Part shown: piece by piece, positions 9,206 through 20,889 of the stretch
How positions within the stretch are numbered: position 1 is the first letter of the stretch
Layout: every line of letters starts with the position of its first letter
NCBI GenBank assembly: GCA_004331795.1
Contig: SJSR01000001.1
Location: 248,001 to 312,000 of the forward strand
Length of the DNA stretch: 64,000 bases
Source of the DNA: Erythrobacteraceae bacterium CFH 75059
Lineage (GTDB): Bacteria > Pseudomonadota > Alphaproteobacteria > Sphingomonadales > Sphingomonadaceae
Reading direction: 5' to 3'
Made by a program: the position numbers and the translations under genes
The notes under the pieces: generated by a model
What the model saw: only the letters and a program-made list of their open reading frames with translations
Databases searched by the model: none
What the model was told of the DNA's origin: nothing

Positions 9206-9292
9206 GCCCAGATGGCGGAATTGGTAGACGCACCGTCTTCAGGTGGCGGCGGTCGCAAGGCCGTGGAGGTTCGAGTCCTCTTCTGGGCACCA
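9206..9292 (+). tRNA. tRNA-Leu (anticodon CAG)
   Basis: An 87-nt class II tRNA. The acceptor arms GCCCAGA (9206-9212) and TCTGGGC (9282-9288) pair fully. The D-loop has GCGGAATTGGTAGACGC, the anticodon arm is CCGTC-TTCAGGT-GGCGG with anticodon CAG, a long variable arm follows, and the T-arm contains GGTTCGAGTCC. The discriminator is A and the CCA end is encoded (9290-9292). A T-rich stretch follows directly. Confidence 0.97.
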
Positions 9293-9348
9293 CTTTTCTT
9301 GGCTTATCCGTGCAAGCCCGGCCCGTGCGCCAGCAATGCCCGGCTGCG

Positions 9349-11292
9349 CTACACGTCGGCGGAGAGGGACAGCGTGAACGTCCGTGGCGCGTTGAATTCG
9401 TAGGCGCCGCTGCTGACCGGGCGCCATTCGAAGACGTTGGTGAGGTTCGTCACCTGCAGGCGCAGCATGGCGGGCGCTTCGCCGAGCGCGAAGCGGTAAC
9501 GCAGACCCGCCTCCAGCGTCGCGACGGCGGGCAGGCGCACTTGGTTCTGCCGGTCGCCATATCGCTCTCCGCGCGCGCGCAGACCGGCCGTCAGGGTCAG
9601 CCCCTCCACCGCTGCCAGATCGTAATTGGCTGACACGGACACGAGCGTCCCCTCCTGTCCCACCGGCCGCCGGCCGATCCTCCCTTCCTCGACCGGCGCG
9701 CCGGACACTTCCGGGTCCATCAGCACCGCGCCGGCCACCAGCGACAGCCGCGGCACGGGCGATCCGGTCAGGCTGAACTCGAAACCCTGGTGACGCACCT
9801 CGCCCAGCTCGACGAAGACGTTGTTCTCGTCGGCCGCGAAATAGGGCTTGCTGATGCTGAACGCGCCCGCGACAAGGCGCATGCCGCCGGGCATGGCCCA
9901 CCGCACGCCGCCGTCAATCTGACGGGTGAAGATCGCCGGCAGCACCTCGCCGCGATTGGCGGCGCTGTCGGGCGCGGTGCCGCTCTCCTCGAGGCCGCGA
10001 GTGTAGCCGCCATAGACGACGAGCGGACGCGAAGGGTCGCTCGCCGCCATCGCGCTGAGCAGCCAGGCCCGGTCCCGGACTGCGCTCGCCGGACTGGCCG
10101 GCGCCCGCACCTGCTTGCGGTAGTCGGTCCGCTGCACCCCGAGCTGGAGTGAGCCGAGCCTCCGCCACTGCAGCCCGTAGGCGACGCCCGGCGTCCACTG
10201 GCGGATCTGCTCATGCGTCTGCGGTCCGAACGCGAAGTCGGGCTCATCGGGTCCGAGCGGCGCGGGCGCCGGCTGGCTGCCGAGGTCCAGCACTGCTCCG
10301 CCGCCGTAGCGGTTGGCGCGTTCCCGCCCGCGCAGCATCAGGGCGAGACGGTGCCGGCGCTCCCCGTCCGCGAACACGCGGGTTGCGCGCACCTCGCCGC
10401 TGGTCGCCGCCTGACGCCGGTCACGCTCCGCAATCACGGTGCGGCGGACGCCTTCATCCCCGTCTCCCGCCGCGCGCACGAGGTCGGAGAAGGCAGTCCT
10501 GTTCTCCTGGGAGGAGCGGAACAGCCCGGCGGCAAGGCTCCACGGGCCGACGCTGCCGCGCGCCACGACGCCGGCATTGGTGCTGACGCTGCGCGCATCG
10601 GTCCAATCGGCGCCGACGAAGCGCCGGCGCGGCACCCGTGGCGGCACGGACGGGCCGCCGGCGACGTAGATCGCCTGCGCCTCGCGGTCGAGCCCGTCGA
10701 TCCGGCTCCAGAACGGCGAGACGGTCACATCCGCACCCGAACGCCAGTGAAGCGCCGCCGCCTGGCTGATGAAGAAGCCGCCATTGCCTGCCGGCAACTC
10801 GTCGGCGTAGACGCCCAGCCCCGCCGTCATGCCCAGCCTGTCGCCGGCCAACGGCACTTGCGCGTCCAGCTCGACCCGCCCACCGCCGAACGGCCCGACG
10901 CCCGCAAGCACGGCAAGAACGGGTTCGGAGCCGACCGGCCGAAGCCGGAAGTCGGCGATGCCGGTGGGCGCGGCGAACAGCGTGTCCTGCGCCGTCAGCC
11001 CGACGCGCACCGTGCTCCCCGCCGTCAGGCGGTCGGTGAACCCGGCCGCGCGGTCGATGTACAGGTCCTCCAGCCGGACATTGCCGGCCGCGACCGGGGA
11101 GAAGCCGCGCACGTCGCCGGCGTTGTAGACGCCCGCACGCTCGTTGCCGACGCTGATGCCGAAGCCGTCCTGTGCCTGGCGCACGGGATCCTCGTCGACG
11201 CGCTGGGCCGCCGCCGGCATGCAGAGCAGCGCGGCGGATGCGGCGAGGAACCCTCGCGCAAGTGCATGAGAAGAGAGGAACAGGTGCAGCAC
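9349..11292 (-). CDS. TonB-dependent outer-membrane receptor
   Basis: A 647-residue outer-membrane protein if it starts at the GTG at 11292; that codon precedes a good signal peptide (LFLSSHALARGFLAASAALLCMPAAAQ). Mature residues begin with a plug-like region (VYNAGDVRGF, RLEDLYIDRAAGF) and continue with alternating beta strands rich in aromatic residues, ending FNAPRTFTLSLSADV. The length is short for the family, and a typical TonB box is not evident. No siderophore or vitamin genes flank it, so the ligand is unknown. It is divergent from the TPR/TonB-C-like gene at 11491, which may function with it. A longer N-terminal reading frame is an artefact of the open frame. Confidence 0.8.
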   Translation of the reverse strand: MLHLFLSSHALARGFLAASAALLCMPAAAQRVDEDPVRQAQDGFGISVGNERAGVYNAGDVRGFSPVAAGNVRLEDLYIDRAAGFTDRLTAGSTVRVGLTAQDTLFAAPTGIADFRLRPVGSEPVLAVLAGVGPFGGGRVELDAQVPLAGDRLGMTAGLGVYADELPAGNGGFFISQAAALHWRSGADVTVSPFWSRIDGLDREAQAIYVAGGPSVPPRVPRRRFVGADWTDARSVSTNAGVVARGSVGPWSLAAGLFRSSQENRTAFSDLVRAAGDGDEGVRRTVIAERDRRQAATSGEVRATRVFADGERRHRLALMLRGRERANRYGGGAVLDLGSQPAPAPLGPDEPDFAFGPQTHEQIRQWTPGVAYGLQWRRLGSLQLGVQRTDYRKQVRAPASPASAVRDRAWLLSAMAASDPSRPLVVYGGYTRGLEESGTAPDSAANRGEVLPAIFTRQIDGGVRWAMPGGMRLVAGAFSISKPYFAADENNVFVELGEVRHQGFEFSLTGSPVPRLSLVAGAVLMDPEVSGAPVEEGRIGRRPVGQEGTLVSVSANYDLAAVEGLTLTAGLRARGERYGDRQNQVRLPAVATLEAGLRYRFALGEAPAMLRLQVTNLTNVFEWRPVSSGAYEFNAPRTFTLSLSADV

Positions 11293-11490
11293 TCCGCCGG
11301 TGATGAGAACGGCGCCCTGCCCTGCCCGCCTCCGCGCAGGCTGGCAAGGTGCGTTCGTCGGCGTCCTGACGTTTCCGCCGAAAGGTGCCCAAAGAGCCGG
11401 CGGACTGCGCCGCGCGGCTCGCGCGCATTGGGCCTTGCCGTCACCCTGCACATGTGAGAGCCTCTTCCGGCAAGGTTGGGGAGACAAGCC

Positions 11491-12657
11491 ATGCTCGCGA
11501 GTGCACTGATGCTGCTGATGACTGCGTCCGCACAGGCGCCGGACCGGCAGGAGACGATCGTCGTGGTCGGACGCAAGGCCGAGGAGGAGCTGGCCGAGTG
11601 CCTGGCAAGACACTGTCCGCCGGCGGAGGAGATCGAAGCCTCGCTGCAGGCATCCGTGGAACAGTTCGCGGACGCGCGCTATGCCGACGCGCGCCAGACG
11701 CTGCAACGCGCCATCCGGCGCAACCGCCACCATGCCGCGCAGCTTCCGGGTCCGGTCTCCAGCCTTCACGCGACGCTCGCCACGGTGGCCGAGCACGAAG
11801 GAGACCGCGATCTGTGGCTCAGGGCGGAGCGCGACAGCGTTCTTGTCCTGCGCCGCCACGCGGGCCTGAACAACCCGGCCACCTTGATGCAGGAACTCAC
11901 ACAGGCCGACACGATGGTGCAGCAGGGGCTGAGCGTGGCGGCCGACGAAGCCTACGCTTCCGTCCACCGCCGTGCGCAGGCGGAAGGTCTGCGCGATCTG
12001 GCGGCAGCGGCGACGTTCCGTCGTGCTTACCTCGCCTACGCCCTCGAACGGTATGACCGCGCGCGGCGGTTGGCGGACGAGGCGGTGGCTGCCGCCGGGG
12101 AGAGGGCTGCGGATATCGAGGAGATGCGGGGCCTGCTGCACGAGCGGATCGCGTTCCGCCGCGGCGCGGACATTGCACAGGCCGACGTCGCGGCGCGGAT
12201 GCGCCGATCACCCACGGACCGTCCGGTGCTGCTGTTCGCCGACAGGAAACTGGTTCAATCCCGCGTGGGCGACAGCGACCTCGACCGTGGAGCGAACCGC
12301 CTGCTGGACGACGGTTCGATCCGGTTCGCCGATGTGGGGTTCTGGATCATGCCGAACGGGCAGGTGGGTGAGGTCGAGGTGCTGCGTCAGTACGGTCTCG
12401 GGCAGCTGCGTTCCACGATCCTCGATCACGTCGCCACGCGTCAGTATGCCGCTCTCGACCTGCCGGCGGACCACCCGGGCATCTACCGGATCGAGCGTTT
12501 CACCATGCGCGGCGAACAGGAGACACCCACCGGGTCGCGGATCGCCATGCGGGCGGGCACGCCGCGTCTGCGCATCGTTGATCTCACCGAGACCGAAGCC
12601 ATGAGCGATGTTCACCGGCAGCGCAGCCGGCAGCAGTCGGCAGCGCTGCCGAACTGA
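11491..12657 (+). CDS. Secreted TPR-like protein with TonB-C-like C-terminal domain
   Basis: A 388-residue exported protein. The ATG at 11491 follows GGGGAG and starts a signal peptide (MLASALMLLMTASAQA). Directly after cleavage comes QETIVVVGRK, which resembles the TonB-box-like start of many sphingomonad outer-membrane receptors. Residues ~50-240 are helical with Ala-rich repeats, probably TPR-like. The last part, FADVGFWIMPNGQVGEVEVL, followed by a short helix and strand, resembles the TonB C-terminal fold. It has no transmembrane anchor after the signal peptide, so it is not a conventional TonB. It is divergent from the receptor at 11292. The function is unknown; a role in envelope signalling or receptor coupling is speculative. 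Confidence 0.6.
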   Translation: MLASALMLLMTASAQAPDRQETIVVVGRKAEEELAECLARHCPPAEEIEASLQASVEQFADARYADARQTLQRAIRRNRHHAAQLPGPVSSLHATLATVAEHEGDRDLWLRAERDSVLVLRRHAGLNNPATLMQELTQADTMVQQGLSVAADEAYASVHRRAQAEGLRDLAAAATFRRAYLAYALERYDRARRLADEAVAAAGERAADIEEMRGLLHERIAFRRGADIAQADVAARMRRSPTDRPVLLFADRKLVQSRVGDSDLDRGANRLLDDGSIRFADVGFWIMPNGQVGEVEVLRQYGLGQLRSTILDHVATRQYAALDLPADHPGIYRIERFTMRGEQETPTGSRIAMRAGTPRLRIVDLTETEAMSDVHRQRSRQQSAALPN

Positions 12658-12713
12658 CCTGCGAGGCGGCCTTCGGCTGCCTCTCTCGTGTCACGGATTG
12701 CCGCGCCGATGGC

Positions 12714-13163
12714 TCAGCGGCGGCGCGGATCATCCGCCGGCTGGTTGGCGATCGTGGGATAACCGGCCGCGGTCCACGCGCCGAAGCCGCCTTCGAGATG
12801 CCGCACCACGCCGCCGCGCAGGGCGACGAGGCGCTCCGCCGCCTGCTGCGAGCGCCGCGAGGTGCCGCAGTACAGAATGACCTCGCGCGTGCGGTCCACC
12901 GGCACCGCGGCGGCGTCGAAATGGGTGAGCGGCATGTTGAGCGCACCCGCGATCCGCCCGTCGGCAAATTCGTACGGGGTGCGCACGTCGATCAGGACGA
13001 CCTGTCCCGAGTCGACCAGCGCCTTGAGCTGCGTCGCCGTCAGGGTGACGACGCGCGCCTGCGGCGCTGAGGCCGCCGGGCGCGCCGCAGACGGATCCGT
13101 CGCCGCGCAGCCGGTGGCAAGAAGCGCCGCCATCAGGGCGCCAGCAAGGCGTGGAGGAGACAT
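12714..13163 (-). CDS. Lipoprotein with a rhodanese domain
   Basis: A 149-residue periplasmic or membrane-anchored sulfurtransferase-type protein. The lipobox is LLATGC with Cys19. The rhodanese domain (~38-135) contains LIDVRTPYEFADGRIAGALN and the active-site loop YCGTSRRS with its catalytic cysteine, then GGVVRHLEGGFGAWTAAGYP. It lies 13 bp after the aconitase stop on the same strand, so it is likely the second gene of an acnA transcript. Single-domain rhodaneses move sulfane sulfur; the acceptor is not known. Confidence 0.85.
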   Translation of the reverse strand: MSPPRLAGALMAALLATGCAATDPSAARPAASAPQARVVTLTATQLKALVDSGQVVLIDVRTPYEFADGRIAGALNMPLTHFDAAAVPVDRTREVILYCGTSRRSQQAAERLVALRGGVVRHLEGGFGAWTAAGYPTIANQPADDPRRR

Positions 13164-13176
13164 CGATCGCGTCCTT

Positions 13177-15849
<2,673 letters not shown>

Positions 15850-15961
15850 GGAAGCGTGTCGTCCTTCGCGTCTGGTGCGGCAGGCCACCGTCCGGCGAAG
15901 AACGGCCGCGCCGCGTCTGCTGTGTCCCCTGCGCCGACACGCCCGCAAATGCAAGGACCGC

Positions 15962-15990
15962 TTGACCCCCCTCTTAACCTTGATTTAAGC
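15962..15990 (+). promoter_or_regulatory. Candidate promoter of the small membrane protein gene
   Basis: TTGACC at 15962-15967, a 17-nt spacer and TTAAGC at 15985-15990 form a plausible -35/-10 pair. The -10 overlaps the CtrA-type box, so a bound regulator would compete with or position RNA polymerase. Confidence 0.4.
15974..15988. promoter_or_regulatory. CtrA-type box TTAA-N7-TTAA
   Basis: A perfect TTAA-CCTTGAT-TTAA lies between the divergent acnA (start 15849) and the small membrane protein (start 16053). It matches the alphaproteobacterial CtrA consensus half-site spacing. The region is otherwise GC-rich, which makes a chance match less likely. Which of the two genes it controls cannot be seen. 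Confidence 0.5.
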
Positions 15991-16052
15991 AACTGAAGGG
16001 ATTGTGGAGACGCGGCGGGTCGATGCCTCGCCCACGTCAGGGAGTCGCAGGA

Positions 16053-16211
16053 ATGTCGGCAGAAACGGGTGTCGGAACGTCGCGCCGCTCGGTGCGGATT
16101 GCCATCGTGATCGCCTCGACGGCGGTCGGCTTGTGCTTTGCCGCCGCCTTCGGCCTGGTGCAGCAGCCGTTGAAGGCCGAAACCGCCCAGTCGGCGGCCC
16201 GCACCGACTAG
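16053..16211 (+). CDS. Small single-pass membrane protein, function unknown
   Basis: A 52-residue protein starting MSAETGVGTSRRSVRI. A basic N-terminus is followed by one hydrophobic helix (IAIVIASTAVGLCFAAAFGLV) and a short polar tail (QQPLKAETAQSAARTD). The ATG at 16053 is preceded by GGGAG and CAGGA; an in-frame ATG at 16026 would add residues that look untranslated. It has a candidate promoter and a CtrA-type box upstream. I do not recognise a family. Its end overlaps the convergent DMT transporter by four bases. Confidence 0.55.
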   Translation: MSAETGVGTSRRSVRIAIVIASTAVGLCFAAAFGLVQQPLKAETAQSAARTD

Positions 16212-17089
16212 ACCAGATCCGGCAGCGGCCGGCGGCGCGCGGCGATCAGGCATCCCGTCACGATCAGAGCCGTGCCTGCCAGGGTCGTGAACGACACCCG
16301 CTCGGCAAAGAACCACCAGCCGAACAGCACCGCCCAGACGAAACCGCTGTACTCCACCGGCACCAGCCGCTGCGCTTCCGCCCGCGCGTAGGCCCAGGCC
16401 AGCGTCATCGCGCCGCCCACCGTCAGCGCGGCGGCCACCCCGATCGACGACAGTGCGGCGCTTTCCGGCCAGCGCAGCAGCCATGGCGCGGCGACGCCCA
16501 GCACAAGGGCGGCAACGCCGCCGTGGAAGGTGGCGATCTCCGCCGGCCGGGCGAGCAGGGCCTGTTGCCGCATCAGGATGAAGTTCCACGCATAAAGCAG
16601 CGTCGAGACGCCGATGGCGGCAAGTCCCTCCGCCGCGTCGCGGTCGAGCGCCTGCTGCCCGAGGCGCCCGCCGATGATCACCAGCGCGCCCGCGAACCCC
16701 ACCACCGAGGCGAGCACCGCCTCGCGCCGGATCCTCTCGCCGAGCAGCACCGCGGCAAGGTACAGCGCGATGAGCGGCGCGACGAAGGAGATGGCGATCG
16801 TCTCTGCGATGGGCAGCTTGGTCAGGGCATGGAAGAAGGTGAGCGCCATGAACGCCGACACCGTGCCGCGCAGGAGATGAAGGCGCAGCGCCGCGCGTCC
16901 CGGCCAGCGGCCGCCCAGCACCAGCCACAGCGGCGCCATGAGGCAGACGGAGAACAGCGCGCGCAGCAGGGCGGCGCTGTAGGCTCCGGCCGCGAGCGAG
17001 GCGCCCTTCATGAAGGCGTCCATGAGCGCGAGCATGGCCACGCCCGCCAGCGCCGCAGCCACGGGCAGGATCGGTTCTCCGGTGCGCAT
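16208..17089 (-). CDS. EamA-family DMT permease
   Basis: Inner-membrane transporter of 293 residues with about ten transmembrane helices arranged as two EamA repeats (residues ~8-140 and ~150-285). Signatures include LLRALFSVCLMAPLW, TFFHALTKLPIAETIAISFVAP and VPVEYSGFVWAVLFGWWFFAE. The drug/metabolite superfamily exports amino acids or metabolites, or takes up S-adenosylmethionine or similar compounds; the substrate cannot be read from the sequence. The ATG is at 17089. It converges on the 52-residue ORF. Confidence 0.85.
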   Translation of the reverse strand: MRTGEPILPVAAALAGVAMLALMDAFMKGASLAAGAYSAALLRALFSVCLMAPLWLVLGGRWPGRAALRLHLLRGTVSAFMALTFFHALTKLPIAETIAISFVAPLIALYLAAVLLGERIRREAVLASVVGFAGALVIIGGRLGQQALDRDAAEGLAAIGVSTLLYAWNFILMRQQALLARPAEIATFHGGVAALVLGVAAPWLLRWPESAALSSIGVAAALTVGGAMTLAWAYARAEAQRLVPVEYSGFVWAVLFGWWFFAERVSFTTLAGTALIVTGCLIAARRRPLPDLV

Positions 17090-17212
17090 GCGGCGCCGGC
17101 CTAGCCGGTTCGCGCGGGCGGGTCACGCGGCTTTCGGATGGCCACGCCCCGTCGCCACGCCACGGCGCCGCGGTGCAGGATCACGGCTGCGGACGGCTGC
17201 CGGCGCCGGCGG

Positions 17213-17950
17213 TCAGTACACGCCGGGGAGCAGCCTTGCGCGCCCGTGCGGCCGCTCCGGCAGCAGCGGCCGCAGATTGCCCGGCAGCCGCTGCGCCAGC
17301 GTGCCGTCCGGCTGCACACCGTAACTGTCGGCAAGGAGCAGCCGCCCCTCGGGCAGCAGGTTCAGGGCGTGACCGAACTCCGCCGGGTCCATGGCGAAGC
17401 ACCCGAAGGAGCGGCCCAGCTTCCCGTGGCGCGCCACATGGCTCGCCCGGGCATACTCGGCCGCATGGGCGACGATCGCGCGCTGGCGGGCGTTGCTGTT
17501 GGTGGGATCCAGTCCGTCGAGGCGGAACGACGTGCCGTACTGCCCGTCATAGACCTCGCCGGTGCGGTAGGCGCCTCTGCTCGTCGCCAGCGAGCCGTCG
17601 GCGTTCGAATAGGTCTTGAGCCAGCCGTCGTGCTGGGGATCCGAACCCTGCCCGTGCGTGACGAGAAAGGACCGCACCCGGTTGAGGGCGAAGCTGAGTA
17701 GGTGAAGCCGCGGCTGCGCGGAGTGGTGCCCGAAGTCGACCACGGCCACGAGGTCGCGCTGCGGGATGCGGTTGCCGAGCCGGTCGAGCTGCGCGGTGGC
17801 GAGCGCGAAGAGGGTCCGGTCGCGCGGCCGCAGGGCCGACGGCGCCGCATACACCGGCGCCGACAGCGACGAGGGCACGGCCAGTGCGGCTCCCGCGCCG
17901 ACCGCGCCTTTCAACACCGCCCGGCGGGGGAGGGGGTTGCTGATGGGCAT
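17213..17950 (-). CDS. Murein L,D-transpeptidase catalytic domain protein (YkuD_2 type)
   Basis: A 245-residue exported protein. The N-terminus has twin arginines (PLPRRAVLKG) before a hydrophobic stretch and AYA-like cleavage site, suggesting Tat export. The catalytic region, residues ~85-220, contains VTHGQGSDPQHD and KLGRSFGCFAMDP, where the Cys in the SxGC motif is the expected nucleophile. This is the YkuD_2 branch of L,D-transpeptidases, whose members are poorly characterised and may process peptidoglycan rather than make 3-3 links. The gene is divergent from the lipoprotein gene at 18008. Confidence 0.82.
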   Translation of the reverse strand: MPISNPLPRRAVLKGAVGAGAALAVPSSLSAPVYAAPSALRPRDRTLFALATAQLDRLGNRIPQRDLVAVVDFGHHSAQPRLHLLSFALNRVRSFLVTHGQGSDPQHDGWLKTYSNADGSLATSRGAYRTGEVYDGQYGTSFRLDGLDPTNSNARQRAIVAHAAEYARASHVARHGKLGRSFGCFAMDPAEFGHALNLLPEGRLLLADSYGVQPDGTLAQRLPGNLRPLLPERPHGRARLLPGVY

Positions 17951-18007
17951 GCCGCTCGCCTAGCACATTCCTGCCGACGCTGCATGAACGGAGGGGAACA
18001 GCTTGCC

Positions 18008-18529
18008 ATGTCTGCTGCACACGTGATCGCCGCCACCGCCGGAGCCGTCCTGCTGGGCGGCTGCACCGCCGCCGCCACGCAGACACCGCCCGTCCTTTCG
18101 CCCCCGGTGCCGGCGGCGGCCGCCCCGGCCGCGCCGGGCATCCGTGTCCTCGACGGCGCGGCGCTGGAGCAGCTCAAGGCGAACGCGGGTGTGACGCTGC
18201 AATGGATCAGCTGGCGCCAGCGCGGCCATGCCTTCGTCCGCGCCGAAGACGGGCAGATGCGGCTCAGCGCCGTGCAGGGCGAGGTCGACGGACCGGGACA
18301 GCTCACGCTGGAAGGGCGGGTGACGGAAATCGGACGCGACTACTTCGTCTTCGCCGGGCAGATCGCGATCAGCGACGTGCCGGACCGGGGGCGGCGCTGC
18401 GTGGCGACCCGCGACAACTGGCGCTTCGCCGTGACCCAGAACCGGCCCTACTGGCGGCTGCGCGACTTCGAGTGGTGCGACGGACTGACCGACTACATCG
18501 ACATCTACCATCCCGGCACCCGCCCCTGA
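18008..18529 (+). CDS. Hypothetical lipoprotein
   Basis: A 173-residue protein starting MSAAHVIAATAGAVLLGGC, with a clear lipobox and Cys19. A Pro/Ala linker (~20-45) precedes a soluble domain containing LQWISWRQRGHAFVRAEDG, ISDVPDRGRRCVATRDNWRFA and YWRLRDFEWCDGLTDYIDI, with two cysteines that could form a disulfide. The start is supported by GGAGGGG about ten bases upstream. I recognise no enzyme motif. The 3' end overlaps the convergent HDAC-family gene by 25 bp. Confidence 0.75.
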   Translation: MSAAHVIAATAGAVLLGGCTAAATQTPPVLSPPVPAAAAPAAPGIRVLDGAALEQLKANAGVTLQWISWRQRGHAFVRAEDGQMRLSAVQGEVDGPGQLTLEGRVTEIGRDYFVFAGQIAISDVPDRGRRCVATRDNWRFAVTQNRPYWRLRDFEWCDGLTDYIDIYHPGTRP

Positions 18530-19449
18530 GGCAGACGGACCGGGGCGGCATGGCGGGCGTTTTCCTCCGCCATGGCGATCATGCCCGCCGCGTGGCGCTG
18601 GCCAAGCACCAGCGGATCGGGACCGTAGCCGCCGCCCAGCGCCGACGCCACCGGCACACCGCGGCGGCGCGCCTCGCGCAGCACCAGCCGGTCGCGCGCC
18701 AGCAGCCCGGCGTCGCTGAGGGCAAGCCGCCCCAGCCGGTCGTCGCGGTGCGGATCCACGCCGGCCTGGTAGAGCACGAGATCCGGGGCGAAGGTGTCGA
18801 GGATGGCGGGCAGGCGCGCGCCGATCTCGGCAAGATAGGTGTCGTCGTCCGCCCCGTCGGGCAGCGCCACGTCGAGCGAGGAGCGCGCCTTGCGCACGGG
18901 GAAGTTCCTGGCCGCATGAACGGAGAAGGTGAAGACCTGCGGCCGTCCGGCCATCAGCGCTGCGGTGCCGTCGCCCTGGTGGACGTCGAGATCGACGATG
19001 AGGATCCGGCGCGCATCGCCTTCGCCGATCAGCCGGTTGGCGGCGACCGCCAGATCGTTGAACACGCAATAGCCCGCGCCCGTCTCATGCAGGGCATGGT
19101 GGCTGCCCGCGGCGCTGTTGGCGGCATAGCCGTGGCTCAGGGCCAGCTTCGCTGCGAGCCAGGTGCCGCCGTTGGTGTGCTGCACCCGGGCGGCGATCCG
19201 CGGCGTCACCGGAAAGCCGATGCGCCGCTCCTTGGCGGCTGGCACGCGGGCCGCCAGCACCTCGTCGACATAGGCGGGGTCATGGACCGCTTCCAGCCAT
19301 TCGCGCGGCATTGGTGCCGGCGCGTGCTCCGTCAGCGGATAGCCGCTTTCCCGCAAGGCCGCCATGACGGCCCGGTACTTGTCGAACCGGAACGTGCCGC
19401 GCGCGGGACTGGCCGGGGCGTAATCGGCGTGATGGACGACGTGAAGCAC
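18505..19449 (-). CDS. Histone deacetylase / acetylpolyamine amidohydrolase family protein
   Basis: Zinc amidohydrolase of 314 residues, GTG start at 19449. Active-site residues are visible: the tandem histidines in GSHHALHETGAGYCVFND, the metal-binding Asp-x-His in IVDLDVHQGDGTA, and the second metal Asp in LYQAGVDPHRDDRLG. The catalytic tyrosine position lies in GGGYGPD. Bacterial members deacetylate acetylpolyamines, acetoin-related or other small acetylated compounds, or lysines on proteins. The neighbours give no clue to the substrate. Confidence 0.87.
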   Translation of the reverse strand: MLHVVHHADYAPASPARGTFRFDKYRAVMAALRESGYPLTEHAPAPMPREWLEAVHDPAYVDEVLAARVPAAKERRIGFPVTPRIAARVQHTNGGTWLAAKLALSHGYAANSAAGSHHALHETGAGYCVFNDLAVAANRLIGEGDARRILIVDLDVHQGDGTAALMAGRPQVFTFSVHAARNFPVRKARSSLDVALPDGADDDTYLAEIGARLPAILDTFAPDLVLYQAGVDPHRDDRLGRLALSDAGLLARDRLVLREARRRGVPVASALGGGYGPDPLVLGQRHAAGMIAMAEENARHAAPVRLPQGRVPGW

Positions 19450-19544
19450 AGCTCAGGCTGGCGCCGCGACCCCGGCTGTGCGCGCCGCCTGCCCTGCGCC
19501 GTGCCCGGCCGGGGCCGGCCCGGCAGCCTCACGAGGCAGCCGGC

Positions 19545-20690
19545 TCACTCCGCGGCGACGCCCATCGCGTCGGCATCGCCCGCATCGCTCATGCCGGCCT
19601 CGATCTCGGCCGCCTTGGCCTCGACCAGCGCGACGATGTGGTCGATCATGCGCTCGTCCTCGACATGGTGGTCGGTGACGCCGGACAGGTACACCATGTG
19701 CCGGCCCTTGCCGCCGCCGGTGATGCCGATGTCGGTTTCACGCGCCTCGCCAGGGCCGTTGACGACGCAGCCGAGCACGGAGAGCGACAGCGGCGTCTTG
19801 ATGTGCTCCAGCCGTTTCTCCAGCGCCTCGACCGTGCGGATGACGTCAAATCCCTGGCGCGAACAGGACGGGCAGGACACGACCCGCACGCCGCGCGTCC
19901 TGAGGCCGAGCGACTTCAGGATTTCGAAGCCGACCTTCACCTCCTGTTCCGGTTCGGCCGACAGGCTGACCCGGATGGTGTCGCCGATGCCTGCCCACAG
20001 CAGCGAGCCGATGCCGATGGCGCTCTTCACCGTGCCGCCGACGAAGCCACCCGCCTCGGTGATGCCCAGATGCAGCGGACAATCCACCGCGTCGGCCAGC
20101 CCCTGATACGCCGCCACGGCGAGAAACACGTCGCTGGCCTTCACCGCGACCTTGTATTCGTGGAAATCGTGATCCTGCAGCAGCTTTATGTGATCGAGCG
20201 CGCTTTCGATCAGCGCCTCGGGACATGGTTCGCCGTATTTCTCCAGCAGATGCTTCTCGAGCGAGCCGGCGTTGACCCCGATGCGGATGGCACAGCCATT
20301 GGCCTTGGCCGCGCGCACCACCTCCGCCACACGCGCGGACGAACCGATGTTGCCCGGATTGATCCGCAGACACGCCGCGCCCGCATCCGCCGCCTCCAGC
20401 GCGCGCTGGTAGTGGAAATGGATGTCGGCGACGATCGGGACGCGCGCCGCGCGGGTGATCAGGCGGAAGGCGCGCGTCGCCTCGGGCGTGGGGCACGAGA
20501 CGCGGATAATGTCGGCGCCCGCATCCTCGCACCGCCGGATCTGGTCCAGCGTCGCGGCGGCGTCCTCCGTCGGCGTGTTGGTCATGGTCTGCACGGTGAT
20601 CGGCGCATCGCCGCCGACCGGAACGTTGCCGACCATGATCTGCCGGCAGGGGCGCCGTTCGATCGTGCGCCAGGGACGGATGCTGCTCAT
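19545..20690 (-). CDS. ispG: 4-hydroxy-3-methylbut-2-en-1-yl diphosphate synthase
   Basis: [4Fe-4S] enzyme of the MEP isoprenoid pathway that converts MEcPP to HMBPP. The 381 residues contain a TIM-barrel domain ([44 protein letters not shown]) and the C-terminal Fe-S domain with [10 protein letters not shown] and [12 protein letters not shown]. The start [13 protein letters not shown] uses the ATG at 20690; the upstream in-frame codons lack a ribosome site. It is divergent from the CorA-like gene across ~200 bp. Confidence 0.95.
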   Translation of the reverse strand: MSSIRPWRTIERRPCRQIMVGNVPVGGDAPITVQTMTNTPTEDAAATLDQIRRCEDAGADIIRVSCPTPEATRAFRLITRAARVPIVADIHFHYQRALEAADAGAACLRINPGNIGSSARVAEVVRAAKANGCAIRIGVNAGSLEKHLLEKYGEPCPEALIESALDHIKLLQDHDFHEYKVAVKASDVFLAVAAYQGLADAVDCPLHLGITEAGGFVGGTVKSAIGIGSLLWAGIGDTIRVSLSAEPEQEVKVGFEILKSLGLRTRGVRVVSCPSCSRQGFDVIRTVEALEKRLEHIKTPLSLSVLGCVVNGPGEARETDIGITGGGKGRHMVYLSGVTDHHVEDERMIDHIVALVEAKAAEIEAGMSDAGDADAMGVAAE

Positions 20691-20889
20691 CGCTTCGTCT
20701 CTCGTGAAGAACACATGGACCGGATGTGACACGGTCCAAGGACACGCCGCCCGGTCATTCGCCCATGAACCCGGCACGGCGCGTGCCGCACCGGGAGAAG
20801 CGAGATTGCGGCGCCAGACATGCCCCGCTAGCTAGCATGGCGCATCCCGATAGGAAATGCGCGCGTGCGGCAGAGCGGAGGCGGACACG

